Part shown: positions 27,936 to 39,157 of the stretch, piece by piece
How the letters are laid out: the number at the start of each line of letters is the position of its first letter
Position numbering within the stretch: the first letter of the stretch is position 1
The notes under the pieces: generated by a model
Told to the model about the DNA's origin: nothing
Database searches by the model: none
What the model saw: only the letters and a program-made list of their open reading frames with translations
Assembly: GCA_049297615.1 (NCBI GenBank)
Contig: JBAQUQ010000047.1
Span: 1-64,000, forward strand
From: JAEMQF01 sp049297615
Lineage (GTDB): Bacteria > Pseudomonadota > Gammaproteobacteria > Burkholderiales > Burkholderiaceae_C
Reading direction: 5' to 3'
DNA: 64,000 bases
Position numbers and translations under genes: made by a program

Positions 27936-29864
27936 TCAAGTGCCGATCTGTCCACCGTCGCTGCGGCGAATCACGACCGTGCTGGAACGCGGCCGGCCGC
28001 CCAGTTTGTAGTCGGGCCAATTCGAAAACTTCGCCGGCTCGGCCGGGTCGCTGCGATCTGTGGGCGTCTCGCCCGGGTGCTGGATATTGATGAACAGCGT
28101 GCGACCGTCAGGTGTCAGCGTCGCGCCGGTGATTTCGCAGTTCACCGGGCCGGTGAGGAAGCGCCGGATGTCCCCCGTGGCACGGTCGCAGGCCAGCATC
28201 TGGTTGTTGCCCATGCCTGCCAGCTCGCCCTTGTACATCTGGGTCGCGTGCATGTCGGTCTGGATCCACAACACACCACGCGCGTCGATCAGCAAGCCGT
28301 CGGGGCAGGCAAAGATGTCACCCTTGACATTGCCTTTCGCCTCGGCGCGTGCATTCGCCGGGTCGCCGGCGAGCACGAGGTGGTTCCAGGCAAACGTCAA
28401 CCCGTCGAAGTCGCCGTCTTCCTTCCAGCGAATGATGCTGCCCATCACGTTGTTCGCACGCGGATTCGCGGCGTCGACGCCGGGCAAGTCCTTCGCGCCG
28501 CGCGAACTGTTGTTGGTGAGGGTGCAGTAAACCTCACCGGCGCGCTGATCGATAGCCAGCCATTCCGGCCGGTCCATCTTCGTTGCGCCCAGGAGATCGC
28601 TCGCCTGGCGCGACTTGATCAGCACTTCGCCCTGGTCGGCAAAGCCGTTCACCGCCGTCAGCGGCCCGTGTCCGGCCAGCAGGGGAAGCCAATGCCCGGT
28701 TCCGTCGGCATCGAAACGTGCCACATAGAGCGTACCGTGGTCGAGCAGTTCGAAGTTCGCCTGCGCCGCCGTCAAGCCGGCACCGGCCGGGCGCACCGCG
28801 TCGCGGCTGACGAACTTGTAGATGTACTCGAAGCGCGCGTCTTCGCCCGAATAGACGACGGCGCGCTGGCTGCGCGTCAGCGCGATCCACGCCCCTTCAT
28901 GGGCCGCGCGCCCCAAGGCCGTGCGCTTAACGGGCTTGGAGTTCGGGTCCATCGGGTCAATCTCGACGACCCAGCCGAAGCGGTTGAATTCGTTGGGATG
29001 TTTGCGGGCGTCGAAACGCTCGTCGTGTTCGGGCCAGCGGTAGAAGCCCGCTTTACGCATGCCCCAGCGTCGCTGGTGGGCGTCGAGCGTGTCGCCGCCG
29101 TCGAAATAGTAGGCGAAGTTCTCCTCGCCCGACAGGTAGGTGCCCCAGGGGGTCTGGCTGCTCGCACAGTTGTTCAGCGTTCCAAGCACAGTGCGGCCTT
29201 GCGGATCGGCAGCGGTGCGCATCAGGGCGTGGCCGGCCGCAGGCCCTGCCAGCGTGAACGGTGTGTAGGCGGTGAAGCGGCGCGCAAACGACGAAGGCCG
29301 CACCATCTGCCAGCGGCCCTTGCCGGCGGCCTCCAGCCATACCAGCTCGATCACCGAGACGCCATGCGCGGCTTGCGACTTGCGCACTTTCTCGGCGTTC
29401 CAGGTCTTCATGCCGTCGCTGTGCAACAGGCCGTCGTCGGTGTACTCGTGGTTCATCACGAGAAGGCCGCGCTTCGAGCCGTCGAGGGCGAAAAATTCGA
29501 TGCCGTCGTGGTGCATGCCCATCTGAACCGCCTGCTCCGCGGCGCTGTTGCTGGCGTCGGGACGCCACGCCGGCATGTCGCCGGCAAGGCCGACCGGCTC
29601 GCCCCAGGTCGCGATCGCGCTGGCCACATAACCATCGGGAACGACCAGGGTGTCGCTGCGAGTGCTCGCGATGGACTTGAAGCCGAGCAGCGTACCGCCG
29701 CTGGACGATACCGCGCAGCCCGGTAGCACGGGGCCGAACACCACGGCAGCGAGCGCCGTGAGGCCGCCTTGAATCCAGAGCCGCCGTGCGGCATCGGAAA
29801 CCTGGTGAATGCTCAGGTTGGCCGAGGTGTTGCTGAACTCCATCGTGTCGAAATCTTTGGCCAT
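27936..29864 (-). CDS. PhoX-family phosphatase (DUF839)
   Basis: 642-residue protein of the PhoX/DUF839 family of Ca2+/Fe3+-dependent periplasmic alkaline phosphatases. A twin-Arg pair (residues 27-28, ARRLWIQGG) precedes a hydrophobic stretch, consistent with Tat export, and GPVLPGC (Cys50) follows. Family motifs visible are HEYTDDG, GTYLSGEENFAYYF, YSGEDARFEYIYKF and EPAKFSNWPD near the C-terminus. The start at 29864 is chosen over upstream frame starts. Phosphatase activity is inferred from family. No Pho box was identified. Confidence 0.88.
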   Translation of the reverse strand: MAKDFDTMEFSNTSANLSIHQVSDAARRLWIQGGLTALAAVVFGPVLPGCAVSSSGGTLLGFKSIASTRSDTLVVPDGYVASAIATWGEPVGLAGDMPAWRPDASNSAAEQAVQMGMHHDGIEFFALDGSKRGLLVMNHEYTDDGLLHSDGMKTWNAEKVRKSQAAHGVSVIELVWLEAAGKGRWQMVRPSSFARRFTAYTPFTLAGPAAGHALMRTAADPQGRTVLGTLNNCASSQTPWGTYLSGEENFAYYFDGGDTLDAHQRRWGMRKAGFYRWPEHDERFDARKHPNEFNRFGWVVEIDPMDPNSKPVKRTALGRAAHEGAWIALTRSQRAVVYSGEDARFEYIYKFVSRDAVRPAGAGLTAAQANFELLDHGTLYVARFDADGTGHWLPLLAGHGPLTAVNGFADQGEVLIKSRQASDLLGATKMDRPEWLAIDQRAGEVYCTLTNNSSRGAKDLPGVDAANPRANNVMGSIIRWKEDGDFDGLTFAWNHLVLAGDPANARAEAKGNVKGDIFACPDGLLIDARGVLWIQTDMHATQMYKGELAGMGNNQMLACDRATGDIRRFLTGPVNCEITGATLTPDGRTLFINIQHPGETPTDRSDPAEPAKFSNWPDYKLGGRPRSSTVVIRRSDGGQIGT

Positions 29865-30041
29865 TGCTGCTCCTGTGAGGTGCCGGATTCTTCGCTGCGT
29901 GTATGACAACGATTTGGCAGCTGGGTCCGGACACTGTAGCGCCTCGCGCAGCATCGCATCAGGGTGCGATTTCCGCCGGCGTGGCACCTTGCTCGACCAA
30001 GGTCAGCGGCGGTGGCCCGGCACGCAGAATACGCCGCGGTT

Positions 30042-30061
30042 GACGTCTGGACGTCTATACT
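30042..30061 (+). promoter_or_regulatory. Tandem GACGTC repeats over the putative -10 of the methylase gene
   Basis: GACGTC occurs at 30042-30047 and again at 30050-30055, a GACGTCT direct repeat with 8-bp period, each copy also palindromic. The second is followed directly by TATACT (30056-30061), a good -10 hexamer 27 bp before the methylase ATG. No -35 box is seen at proper spacing. The arrangement suggests an operator overlapping the promoter, possibly bound by the methylase's own N-terminal helix-turn-helix. Confidence 0.35.
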
Positions 30062-30088
30062 CGAATCGAATTCATTGCGAGAAGCAGA

Positions 30089-31216
30089 ATGCGCAGACGC
30101 CCGGGAGAAGTCCGAGATGCAATCGTGCGTGTGCTGGAGGGCCGTCCTGCTGCTGCCTCGATTCACGAGATTGCCGGCGAAGTCGCGGCGCTGATCGGCG
30201 AGGTTCCGGCGTCTTCAATCCGCTCCTATCTTCGACTCAATACGCCTGACCTGTTTGCCCGCATGGATCGGGCTCAGTACGTCCTGAGCGGCTTCGAAGT
30301 CCAGAAGTTTGCGCGCGCTACCGACTCGCGCTCCGAGCCCGCGAGCTTTCGCCACGGCAACGCGACGATGGTGTTGCAGGACTGCAATGTTTGGCTGAAC
30401 CTTCAACCCGCGAATTCAGTGCACGCCGTCGTGACGGATCCGCCCTATGGTCTGGTCGAATACTCGGACACCGAGCAGGACAAGATGCGGGCCGGGCGCG
30501 GTGGCGTGTGGCGAATTCCACCGAGTTTCGACGGAGCGAAGCGCTCGCCTTTACCGCGCTTCACCGTCCTCAAGCCAGCCGACCTCGACGAACTCGAGCG
30601 CTTCTTCCTGTCTTGGGGCAGGAGCCTGGTCCGAGTTCTCGTGCCGGGTGCCAATGTGGTGGTCGCGAGCAATCCGCTGTTGTCTTTCATTGTCTCGGGT
30701 GCGCTGTCGCGCGCTGGCCTCGAGCGTCGTGGTGAACTCGTTCGCCTCACGATGACGATGCGTGGCGGCGACCGGCCCAAAGCGGCCCATGTCGAATTCG
30801 CCGACGTGAGCGTGATGCCGCGCTCGATGTGGGAACCATGGCTGCTGTTCCGCAAGCCCATCGAGGGCCGGGTGCAAGACAACCTGCGCAAGTGGGGCAC
30901 GGGTGGGTTCAGGCGCATCTCGAACGACAAACCTTTCGGCGACGTGATCGAGTCCTCGCCAACGCGTACCAGCGAGAGGAGAATCGCCGCGCACCCCAGT
31001 CTCAAGCCGCAGGCGTTCTTGCGACGTTTGGTGCGCGGGGTGCTTCCTCTGGGCAAAGGCGTTGTGCTTGATCCGTTCGCCGGATCGGGTTCGACTTTGG
31101 CCGCCGCGCACGCTCTGGGGTATTCCAGCATCGGCGTCGAGCGCGACGCGGCGTACTTCGAGATCGCGCGTCAGGCTCTGCCGCGCCTGGCTGCACTATC
31201 GGTCGACGCCGCCTGA
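30089..31216 (+). CDS. DNA methyltransferase (beta class, N6-adenine or N4-cytosine), modification half of a type II system
   Basis: 375 residues. An N-terminal ~68-residue winged-helix-like segment (RPGEVRDAIVRVLEG..YVLSG) is joined to a methylase domain with catalytic motif IV DPPYG (117-121) before SAM-binding motif I DPFAGSGST (328-336), the order of beta-class amino-methyltransferases. HPSLKPQ (motif X region) precedes motif I as expected. The gene overlaps the convergent nuclease gene by 21 bp. Recognition site cannot be deduced. The extra DNA-binding N-terminus may regulate its own expression. Confidence 0.88.
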   Translation: MRRRPGEVRDAIVRVLEGRPAAASIHEIAGEVAALIGEVPASSIRSYLRLNTPDLFARMDRAQYVLSGFEVQKFARATDSRSEPASFRHGNATMVLQDCNVWLNLQPANSVHAVVTDPPYGLVEYSDTEQDKMRAGRGGVWRIPPSFDGAKRSPLPRFTVLKPADLDELERFFLSWGRSLVRVLVPGANVVVASNPLLSFIVSGALSRAGLERRGELVRLTMTMRGGDRPKAAHVEFADVSVMPRSMWEPWLLFRKPIEGRVQDNLRKWGTGGFRRISNDKPFGDVIESSPTRTSERRIAAHPSLKPQAFLRRLVRGVLPLGKGVVLDPFAGSGSTLAAAHALGYSSIGVERDAAYFEIARQALPRLAALSVDAA

Positions 31217-31841
31217 CTCGGGCCTGTCCGCACTCAGGCGATACACCCAGCTTCTTCGAAGTTTGGCGATGCCGGCAGCGTCGAGCGTTGCCGTCCGTGT
31301 GCCCAATTCACCTCGAGAATTCTTGCGGAAATCGGCAACGCCGACCTGCCCGAGGTAGACCTCGGTGAACGTCATGGGGCGTCGCCGTGTGGCAGGCTCC
31401 GACACATTGTCGACCTGATAAACAAAGACGCACATCCATTGGTCGCGTGCCCCGTGGGTATCCACGGCGCCGCCCGCCTTGCGTGTCGTTTTGATCTCGA
31501 CGCCGAACTCGCCGGCCTGTACCTTGTTGTTCGGATACCGGCCTTTGACGACGAGGTCCGGATGGCCGTTGAAGTAGCCGTTCACGACCAGGGTGCGTGA
31601 ATGTTTCGCAAGGCTCGCGGTAAGCATGTCGGACAACACCCCCGACATGATGGCCGGCCGCAGTGTGTCATCGAGCCGCTCCAGGCCCTTGAGCACCAAG
31701 CCCGAGTTCACGTCGAAGAAGAAATCGTAGACATCCTGCATCGCGAGCCGGAAGTCCTCGATGCGCAGCGCAAACGGCAGTACGAGCTCGGCGTTGAATT
31801 CGCCACGGGCCAGCGAGGCGAGCTTGACCTGGTCCGGCGAA

Positions 31842-31849
<8 letters not shown>
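31196..31849 (-). CDS. Putative type II restriction endonuclease
   Basis: 217 residues, not recognised as a named enzyme. Residues 97-120 hold a PD-(D/E)xK-like arrangement: HPD (Asp98) and, 20 residues later, GVEIKTT (Glu118, Lys120). The GTG start overlaps the recQ stop by 8 bp (GTGACTGA), so its translation is probably coupled to recQ. Its 3' end overlaps the convergent methylase gene by 21 bp. Nuclease function is inferred from the motif plus the adjacent cognate-type methylase. Confidence 0.65.
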
Positions 31850-33743
<1,894 letters not shown>

Positions 33744-33880
33744 GACAAGGGATAGGCGAACGTGATGTTACGCGACGTGCTGTCTTCACGATTCGAGTGA
33801 ACCATCGCCCTGCAATGCGGGGTGAAAATGTGCGCCCGCCGCATCGAAGCCGGGGACCCCCGCACAGGAGGCGTCGCTGA

Positions 33881-36085
33881 ATGACTCGACCTTGCCGAAT
33901 CTGCGCTCGATTGCGCCCGGTGGCCTTCGTCCTGTTCTGCCTGCTGGCCACAGGCAGCCTGGCCCAGCCGGGGCCACCGCCGCTGGCCGCGGTTCGCAAT
34001 GTCAGCGAGCGCTACTTCGGCGTGAGCGTCGACGACCCCTATCGCTACTTCGAAGACAAATCCGACCCCGAAGTGGTGGAGTGGATGGAGGCCCAAGACC
34101 GGCACGCCCGTACCACGCTCGCGGGAATTCCCGGACGCGACACCCTGCTGCAGAACATCAGGCGCTATGACGCATCGACACCCGAGCGCGTGATGCATAT
34201 CAAGCGCGTTCCCGGCGAGCTCTACTTCATGGAGCGCCGCGACACCGCCGATGAGCCCTTCAAGCTCGTCATGCGCCGCGGGATGAGCGGCAAAGAGAAA
34301 TTGTTGATCGATCCGCTGGCACTGGAAAAGCGCACCGGCAAGCCCCATGTGATCAACTGGTTCAGCCCTTCTCCTGATGGCCGCCTGGTCGCCTTCGGCA
34401 TGTCCAGACAAGGCTCGGAGGCGATCATGAGCGTGCTGGACACGCGTGGCGGACGCACACTCGGCGCGCCGATCACGCGCGCCGAACTCGGCGGCGTTGA
34501 CTGGTCGCCCGACGGCAAGGCGCTGGTGTTCAACCGCTTGCAGGCCGCGGGCAAAGGCACGCCGCAGTTGCAGAAGTACCAGAACAGCCAGACCCATGTG
34601 CTGCGCCTGGGGCAGCCGGCCAGTGCAGCGCGGCCGGTGTTCGGTAGCGCGATCAAGGGTCTCGATATCGGACCCGTGGACACCCCCTTGGTCAAGCTCA
34701 CGCACGACGGCCGCTGGGCGATCGGCATGGCCAACAATGCCGCGCGGCGCGAATTGACGGTCTTCCTGGCGCCGCAGCGCAGCGTGCTTTCCGGTAAACC
34801 GCAGTGGAGAGGAATCATCGGTGCGGCCGACGCCGTGACCCGCTTGGCCTACTTCGACAACACGCTGTACATGGTGAGTCATAAGGGCGCGCCGCGTTCA
34901 CGTGTGATCGCCATGAATCTCGACGCGCCGAATATTCGCTCGGCCACTGAAGTCATGGCTGAGTCGGACCTTGCCCTGCTCGATATCGTTGCTGCCGCCG
35001 ACGCCCTCTATATCGAAGCCCGCGACGGCAACGTCAAGCGGCTGTTCAAGCGCGCTCACAGCCCGGCGGCCGCAGCATCGCAGCCGATCGAAGTGCCTCT
35101 GCCTGTGCAAGGAGCGTTCGAACTCGCCGGCACCGCGGTGGACTCGGCCGACCCGCGTTTGCCCGGCGTGATGATCGACCTGCAGAGCTGGACCCGCGCC
35201 CGCCAGGTGTTTGCCGTGGCAGCGGACGGCAGGGTCAGCAACACCGGCTTGCAGCCGACCGGTCCCTTCGACACGCCGGCCGACATCGTCGCGACGGAAG
35301 TCAAGGTCAAGAGCCACGATGGCGCGCTGGTGCCGCTGTCCATCATTCACCGCAAAGACGTGGTGCTGAACGCCGGCAACCCGACCTTGATGTACGGCTA
35401 TGCCAGCTACGGCATCACGGCCGAATCGGTTTTCGCCGTCAGTCGCCTGGCTTGGCTGGACGCCGGCGGCGTCTTGGCCGTGGCGAACCCTCGCGGCAGC
35501 GGCGTCTACGGGCAAGACTGGTACCGGGGCGGCTTGCAGGCGACCAAACCCAACTCCTGGAAGGACTTCATTGCCTGTGCCGAATACCTGATCGCCGCGA
35601 AGTTCACGCAGCCGAGCAAACTCGGCATTTTCGGCAGCGGCGCCGGCGGTATCCTGGTGGGCCGGGCAATGACGGAGCGCCCCGACCTGTTCGCTGCCGT
35701 CGTCGCAGCTGGCGGCGCGCTCGACAGCCTTCGATTCGAGGCGACACCCGGCGGCGCGGCCCACATCGCAGAGTTCGGCAGTGTGAAGACGGGGGCGGGG
35801 TTCAAGGCGCTGCTGGCGATGAGCACGTATGCGAACATCCAGACCGGCACGGTTTACCCCGCGGTGCTGTTAACGCACGGCGTAAGCGATGGGCGCGCCG
35901 AAGTGTGGCAGAGCACCAAGACTGCGGCGCGACTGATGGCTGCCACGTCGGGCGACAAGCCGGTTCTGCTGCGCATGGACGTCAACGCCGGCTCCGGCTT
36001 GGGCAACGCGCAGCAGATCGAGGAACGCGCCGACTGGTATTCGTTCCTGCTATGGCAGATGGGCGCGAAGAGCTTTCAGCCCTGA
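33881..36085 (+). CDS. Prolyl oligopeptidase-family protein, probably catalytically inactive
   Basis: 734 residues with a signal peptide (about 1-28), a beta-propeller N-terminal region opening DDPYRYFEDKSDPEVVEWMEAQ, and an S9A-type alpha/beta-hydrolase C-terminal domain. At the nucleophile elbow the family has GGSxGG; here it reads GSGAGG (585-590), placing Gly587 where the catalytic Ser should be. The catalytic His motif AGHG is AGSG (Ser705). The Asp (about 670, GVSDGR) is kept. The frame is intact, so this looks like a maintained pseudoenzyme. Divergent from recQ. Role unknown. Confidence 0.85.
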   Translation: MTRPCRICARLRPVAFVLFCLLATGSLAQPGPPPLAAVRNVSERYFGVSVDDPYRYFEDKSDPEVVEWMEAQDRHARTTLAGIPGRDTLLQNIRRYDASTPERVMHIKRVPGELYFMERRDTADEPFKLVMRRGMSGKEKLLIDPLALEKRTGKPHVINWFSPSPDGRLVAFGMSRQGSEAIMSVLDTRGGRTLGAPITRAELGGVDWSPDGKALVFNRLQAAGKGTPQLQKYQNSQTHVLRLGQPASAARPVFGSAIKGLDIGPVDTPLVKLTHDGRWAIGMANNAARRELTVFLAPQRSVLSGKPQWRGIIGAADAVTRLAYFDNTLYMVSHKGAPRSRVIAMNLDAPNIRSATEVMAESDLALLDIVAAADALYIEARDGNVKRLFKRAHSPAAAASQPIEVPLPVQGAFELAGTAVDSADPRLPGVMIDLQSWTRARQVFAVAADGRVSNTGLQPTGPFDTPADIVATEVKVKSHDGALVPLSIIHRKDVVLNAGNPTLMYGYASYGITAESVFAVSRLAWLDAGGVLAVANPRGSGVYGQDWYRGGLQATKPNSWKDFIACAEYLIAAKFTQPSKLGIFGSGAGGILVGRAMTERPDLFAAVVAAGGALDSLRFEATPGGAAHIAEFGSVKTGAGFKALLAMSTYANIQTGTVYPAVLLTHGVSDGRAEVWQSTKTAARLMAATSGDKPVLLRMDVNAGSGLGNAQQIEERADWYSFLLWQMGAKSFQP

Positions 36086-36218
36086 TTTCAGGGGCTGCTG
36101 ATCGGGCCCTGGCCTGGTCTTCGGCGCGAGCCTCGACGGGGTCTTATTGCCGCTTCAATGGGGCTGGCGGGCGGGACGATAATCTTCCCGACCTACCACC
36201 CGTCCCGGAGCGCAGATC

Positions 36219-36710
36219 ATGGCCTCAGTCAACAAAGTCATCATCATCGGCAACCTCGGCAAAGACCCCGAAGTGCGCTACACGCCCAACGGCAACGCCG
36301 TGTGCAATATCAATGTGGCTACCAGTCGCACCTGGAAGTCCAAGGACTCGGGCGAGAAGATGGAGGACACGGAGTGGCACCGGGTTGTGTTGTACGACCG
36401 CCAAGCCGAAGTGGCCGGTGAATATCTGAAGAAGGGCCGCGCGGTCTACATCGAGGGCCGCCTGAAGACGCGCAAGTGGCAAGACAAAGAAGGCGTGGAT
36501 CGTTACACCACCGAGATCGTCGCCGAGGATATGAAGTTGCTTGGCAGCCGTGAAGGCGCGGGCGGTGGCCCTGCCGATGAAGGCGCGCCTTCGGGCTTCG
36601 GCGATCGGCCGACACCGGCGTCGCGGCCCGCCTCTGCGGCTGCGGCGGCAAAGCCCGCAACGAAGTCGGCCACCGGCTTCGACAACATGGACGACGATAT
36701 TCCGTTCTAA
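36219..36710 (+). CDS. ssb: Single-stranded DNA-binding protein
   Basis: Tetrameric ssDNA-binding protein of replication and repair. 163 residues: OB fold from MASVNKVIIIGNLGKDPEVRY to about residue 110, a Gly/Ala/Pro-rich linker, and the conserved acidic tip ending MDDDIPF that binds partner proteins. The stop codon is followed immediately by a palindromic repeat element. Confidence 0.98.
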   Translation: MASVNKVIIIGNLGKDPEVRYTPNGNAVCNINVATSRTWKSKDSGEKMEDTEWHRVVLYDRQAEVAGEYLKKGRAVYIEGRLKTRKWQDKEGVDRYTTEIVAEDMKLLGSREGAGGGPADEGAPSGFGDRPTPASRPASAAAAAKPATKSATGFDNMDDDIPF

Positions 36711-36871
36711 GGCGACGCTGAACAAGTCCCGGCGAGGGCGCGCGCCTCGATTTGGGATGGGCTGCAAGGCGCAAACCGCAGCCATAGCCCAAGCTATGGC
36801 GAGGATTTGCAACGCCGCAGACCGCCCAAAGGGAGGATGCGCGGCCCGCGTGGGACTTGTTCAGCGTTGCC
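36711..36871. repeat. MITE-like palindromic element next to ssb
   Basis: 161 bp bounded by 20-bp terminal inverted repeats, GGCGACGCTGAACAAGTCCC at 36711-36730 and its complement at 36852-36871 with one mismatch. The centre contains a perfect GCCATAGC-CCAA-GCTATGGC hairpin flanked by further complementary blocks, so most of the element can fold into one long cruciform. It starts on the base after the ssb stop codon. No open reading frame inside and no obvious target duplication. Such structure is typical of non-autonomous mobile elements or REP-like repeats; only one copy is seen in this window. Confidence 0.7.
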
Positions 36872-36919
36872 CCAAGACGGGCTCATGGTGCGCGGTGCAC
36901 CGCCGGCGCATCGCACCAG

Positions 36920-37579
36920 TCAGGCGGCGTCGGTGCGCGCAACGAGCTTGGCCATCGCCAGCGCCTGAGCGTCGCCGCTCGCCTGCGCCTGCTGTTCCAG
37001 ACCATAGGCAACTCCTTGTCGATCGACCGCGTCGCGGTTTTGGCTGACTTTCCACTTGCCTTGTAGCGCGACCAGTTCGACCTCGATGCCGACGATCGCC
37101 CCCAACATCGTCGTGATGTAGTTGGCCGGCGCGTCGCTCACCGCCCAGGGCACGGCACGTGGCGCCTCGTGCGTGCGCGTGAGGCGCTCGACGAGGTTGC
37201 GCACCCACTGTGCGTCATCCACCGGGCGCAGCTTGCCGCGCGCCTGCACCGTCACATAGTTCCAGGTCGGCACCACCTTGCCGGTGGCGGCCTTGGTCGC
37301 GTACATCGACGGTGAGATGTAGGCTTGAGGGCCCTGGAACACGATCAGCGCGTCGACGTCGCCGCGTGTCTCACGCCACAGCGGATTGGCGCGCGCGACA
37401 TGGCCGCGCAGCGTGCCCAAGGGCGTCGGACCCTCGTCAATCAGAAACGGCAGCGGATTTGCTTGAAGGCCGCTCGCCGACAGGGTGATCAGCAAGCCCA
37501 AGGGCTGGGCGCGAATCGACCTGTGCAGCACGTCGACGCGCGTTTCCTCGAAATGGCTGGGCAAGTACATTGCAAACAT
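36920..37579 (-). CDS. PaiB-like FMN-binding negative transcriptional regulator family protein
   Basis: About 219 residues with the PaiB-family pattern: MYLPSHFEE near the start, LPFLIDEG..PLGTLRGHVARANPLW, VFQGPQAYISPSMYATK, VPTWNYVTVQARGKLR and GKWKVSQNR. The family has a split-barrel flavin-binding fold; regulation is documented only for Bacillus PaiB, so function here is unproven. Start at 37579 (GAGG upstream) or 37570. Divergent from the sulfatase gene with starts only 1-10 bp apart. Ends 49 bp from the MITE-like element. Confidence 0.85.
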   Translation of the reverse strand: MFAMYLPSHFEETRVDVLHRSIRAQPLGLLITLSASGLQANPLPFLIDEGPTPLGTLRGHVARANPLWRETRGDVDALIVFQGPQAYISPSMYATKAATGKVVPTWNYVTVQARGKLRPVDDAQWVRNLVERLTRTHEAPRAVPWAVSDAPANYITTMLGAIVGIEVELVALQGKWKVSQNRDAVDRQGVAYGLEQQAQASGDAQALAMAKLVARTDAA

Positions 37580-37580
37580 T

Positions 37581-38891
37581 ATGAATGCGCCTCGACCCAA
37601 CGTCATCTTCATCGTCGCCGACGACCTGGGCTATGCCGACCTCGGCTGTTACGGCGCACGTGCACCGGTCTCGCCGGTGTTGGACGGCCTCGCGGCGCAG
37701 GGGCTGCGCTTCACCCAGGGTTATGCGAACTCGCCGGTGTGCTCACCGACGCGCTTCGCCTTGATGACGGGGCGCTACCAGTATCGGCTGCGTGGTGCCG
37801 CCGAAGAGCCCATCAGCATTCGCTCCCGCGACAGCACGACGCTCGGGCTGCCGCCACAGCACCCAACCCTGCCGTCGCTGCTGAGGGCGAGCGGCTACCG
37901 CACGGCGTTGATCGGCAAATGGCACCTTGGTTTCCCGCCGGCCTTCGGGCCATTGCGCTCAGGCTATGACGAGTTCTACGGTCCGATGTCAGGGGGCGTC
38001 GACTACTTCGCCCACACCGCGTCGAACGGTGTGCACGATCTGTGGCAGGGCGAACAAGAGTGCCATGACGTGGGCTACCTCACCGATCTGATTTCGCGTC
38101 GTGCCGTTGATTTCATTACACGCAGCGCTGGTGGCTCAGCACCGTTCTTTCTCAGCCTGCACTACACCGCGCCGCATTGGCCCTGGGAAACACGCGACGA
38201 CGCAATGCAGGCAGAGCACCTGCGCGAGCAGCTCTTCCACTTGCACGGTGGCAGTATCCACAGCTACCGGCGCATGATCGGGCACATGGACGAAGGCATA
38301 GGCTGGGTCATGCGAGTCTTGCGCGACCAGGGGCTGGCTCGCAATACGCTCGTTGTCTTCACCAGCGACAACGGCGGCGAGCGTTTCTCCGACAACTGGC
38401 CCCTGGTGGGCGGCAAGATGGATCTCACCGAAGGCGGCATTCGTGTGCCCTGGATCGCACACTGGCCCGCGGTCATAGCGCCCGGGGAGTCGAGCGAGCA
38501 ACATTGCCTGACGATGGATTGGGCGGCCACGGTGTTGGCCGCCGCAGGGGTCGCGGCAGACGCCGCCTATCCGCTCGACGGCGTCTCGCTGCTGCCGGTG
38601 TTGCGCGAGCCCGGCCACCGTTTTGCGCGGCCCATGTTTTGGCGCATGAAACATCGCCAGCAGCGCGCCTTGCGCTTTGGCGCCTGGAAATACCTCCAGG
38701 TCGACGCGCACGAGTACCTGTTCAACCTCGCGGCCGACGAGCGCGAACGCGCCAATCACGCGGCGCGCGAGCCCGCTCGCCTGGCAGCGATGCGCGACAC
38801 CTGGCTGGCCTGGAACGCCACGATGCCTGCGATTCCCGATGACGCCGTCGTCAGCATGGGTTTTTCGGTGCGTGACATGCCCCAGCGTTGA
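37581..38891 (+). CDS. Sulfatase (arylsulfatase family)
   Basis: 436-residue type I sulfatase. The N-terminal metal site RPNVIFIVADDLGYADLGCYG is complete and the formylglycine motif is CSPTR (Cys54), followed by FALMTGRY and, later, GKWHLG and SDNGGE. A converting enzyme is needed to turn Cys54 into formylglycine. No signal peptide is visible, so it may be cytoplasmic. Substrate unknown. Divergent from the PaiB-like gene and upstream of a TRAP-transport cluster, but 266 bp separate them. Confidence 0.92.
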   Translation: MNAPRPNVIFIVADDLGYADLGCYGARAPVSPVLDGLAAQGLRFTQGYANSPVCSPTRFALMTGRYQYRLRGAAEEPISIRSRDSTTLGLPPQHPTLPSLLRASGYRTALIGKWHLGFPPAFGPLRSGYDEFYGPMSGGVDYFAHTASNGVHDLWQGEQECHDVGYLTDLISRRAVDFITRSAGGSAPFFLSLHYTAPHWPWETRDDAMQAEHLREQLFHLHGGSIHSYRRMIGHMDEGIGWVMRVLRDQGLARNTLVVFTSDNGGERFSDNWPLVGGKMDLTEGGIRVPWIAHWPAVIAPGESSEQHCLTMDWAATVLAAAGVAADAAYPLDGVSLLPVLREPGHRFARPMFWRMKHRQQRALRFGAWKYLQVDAHEYLFNLAADERERANHAAREPARLAAMRDTWLAWNATMPAIPDDAVVSMGFSVRDMPQR

Positions 38892-39157
38892 AGGTTTCAG
38901 TGGGCACGACCCGTGGGCGTGCCACCGAAGAAGTGAGGCACGAGTGGGGCGCCCCGAAGGAAGTCACGCGCAGGGCGGTGACGCGCGCGAGCGCTTGTCC
39001 TTCACCAGGGCGCCGAAGGGCTTGCGCATGCGCTTGCGCGAGCGCACCGGCCCAGGCCCGTCTCAGGGATGATTCGCATTGCCCGACACCGCGCTTGCCG
39101 GCACAGTGCTAGGCTCGACTTTCGCTATTCAATCGAAATTCTGCCCAGGAGACTCGC

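Noticed and set aside
38892..39157. Possible small genes in the sulfatase-dctP spacer
   Set aside because: Open frames here have low-complexity Arg/Ala-rich products and no ribosome site. Only a bulged hairpin at 38900-38925, without a T tract, was seen just after the sulfatase stop.
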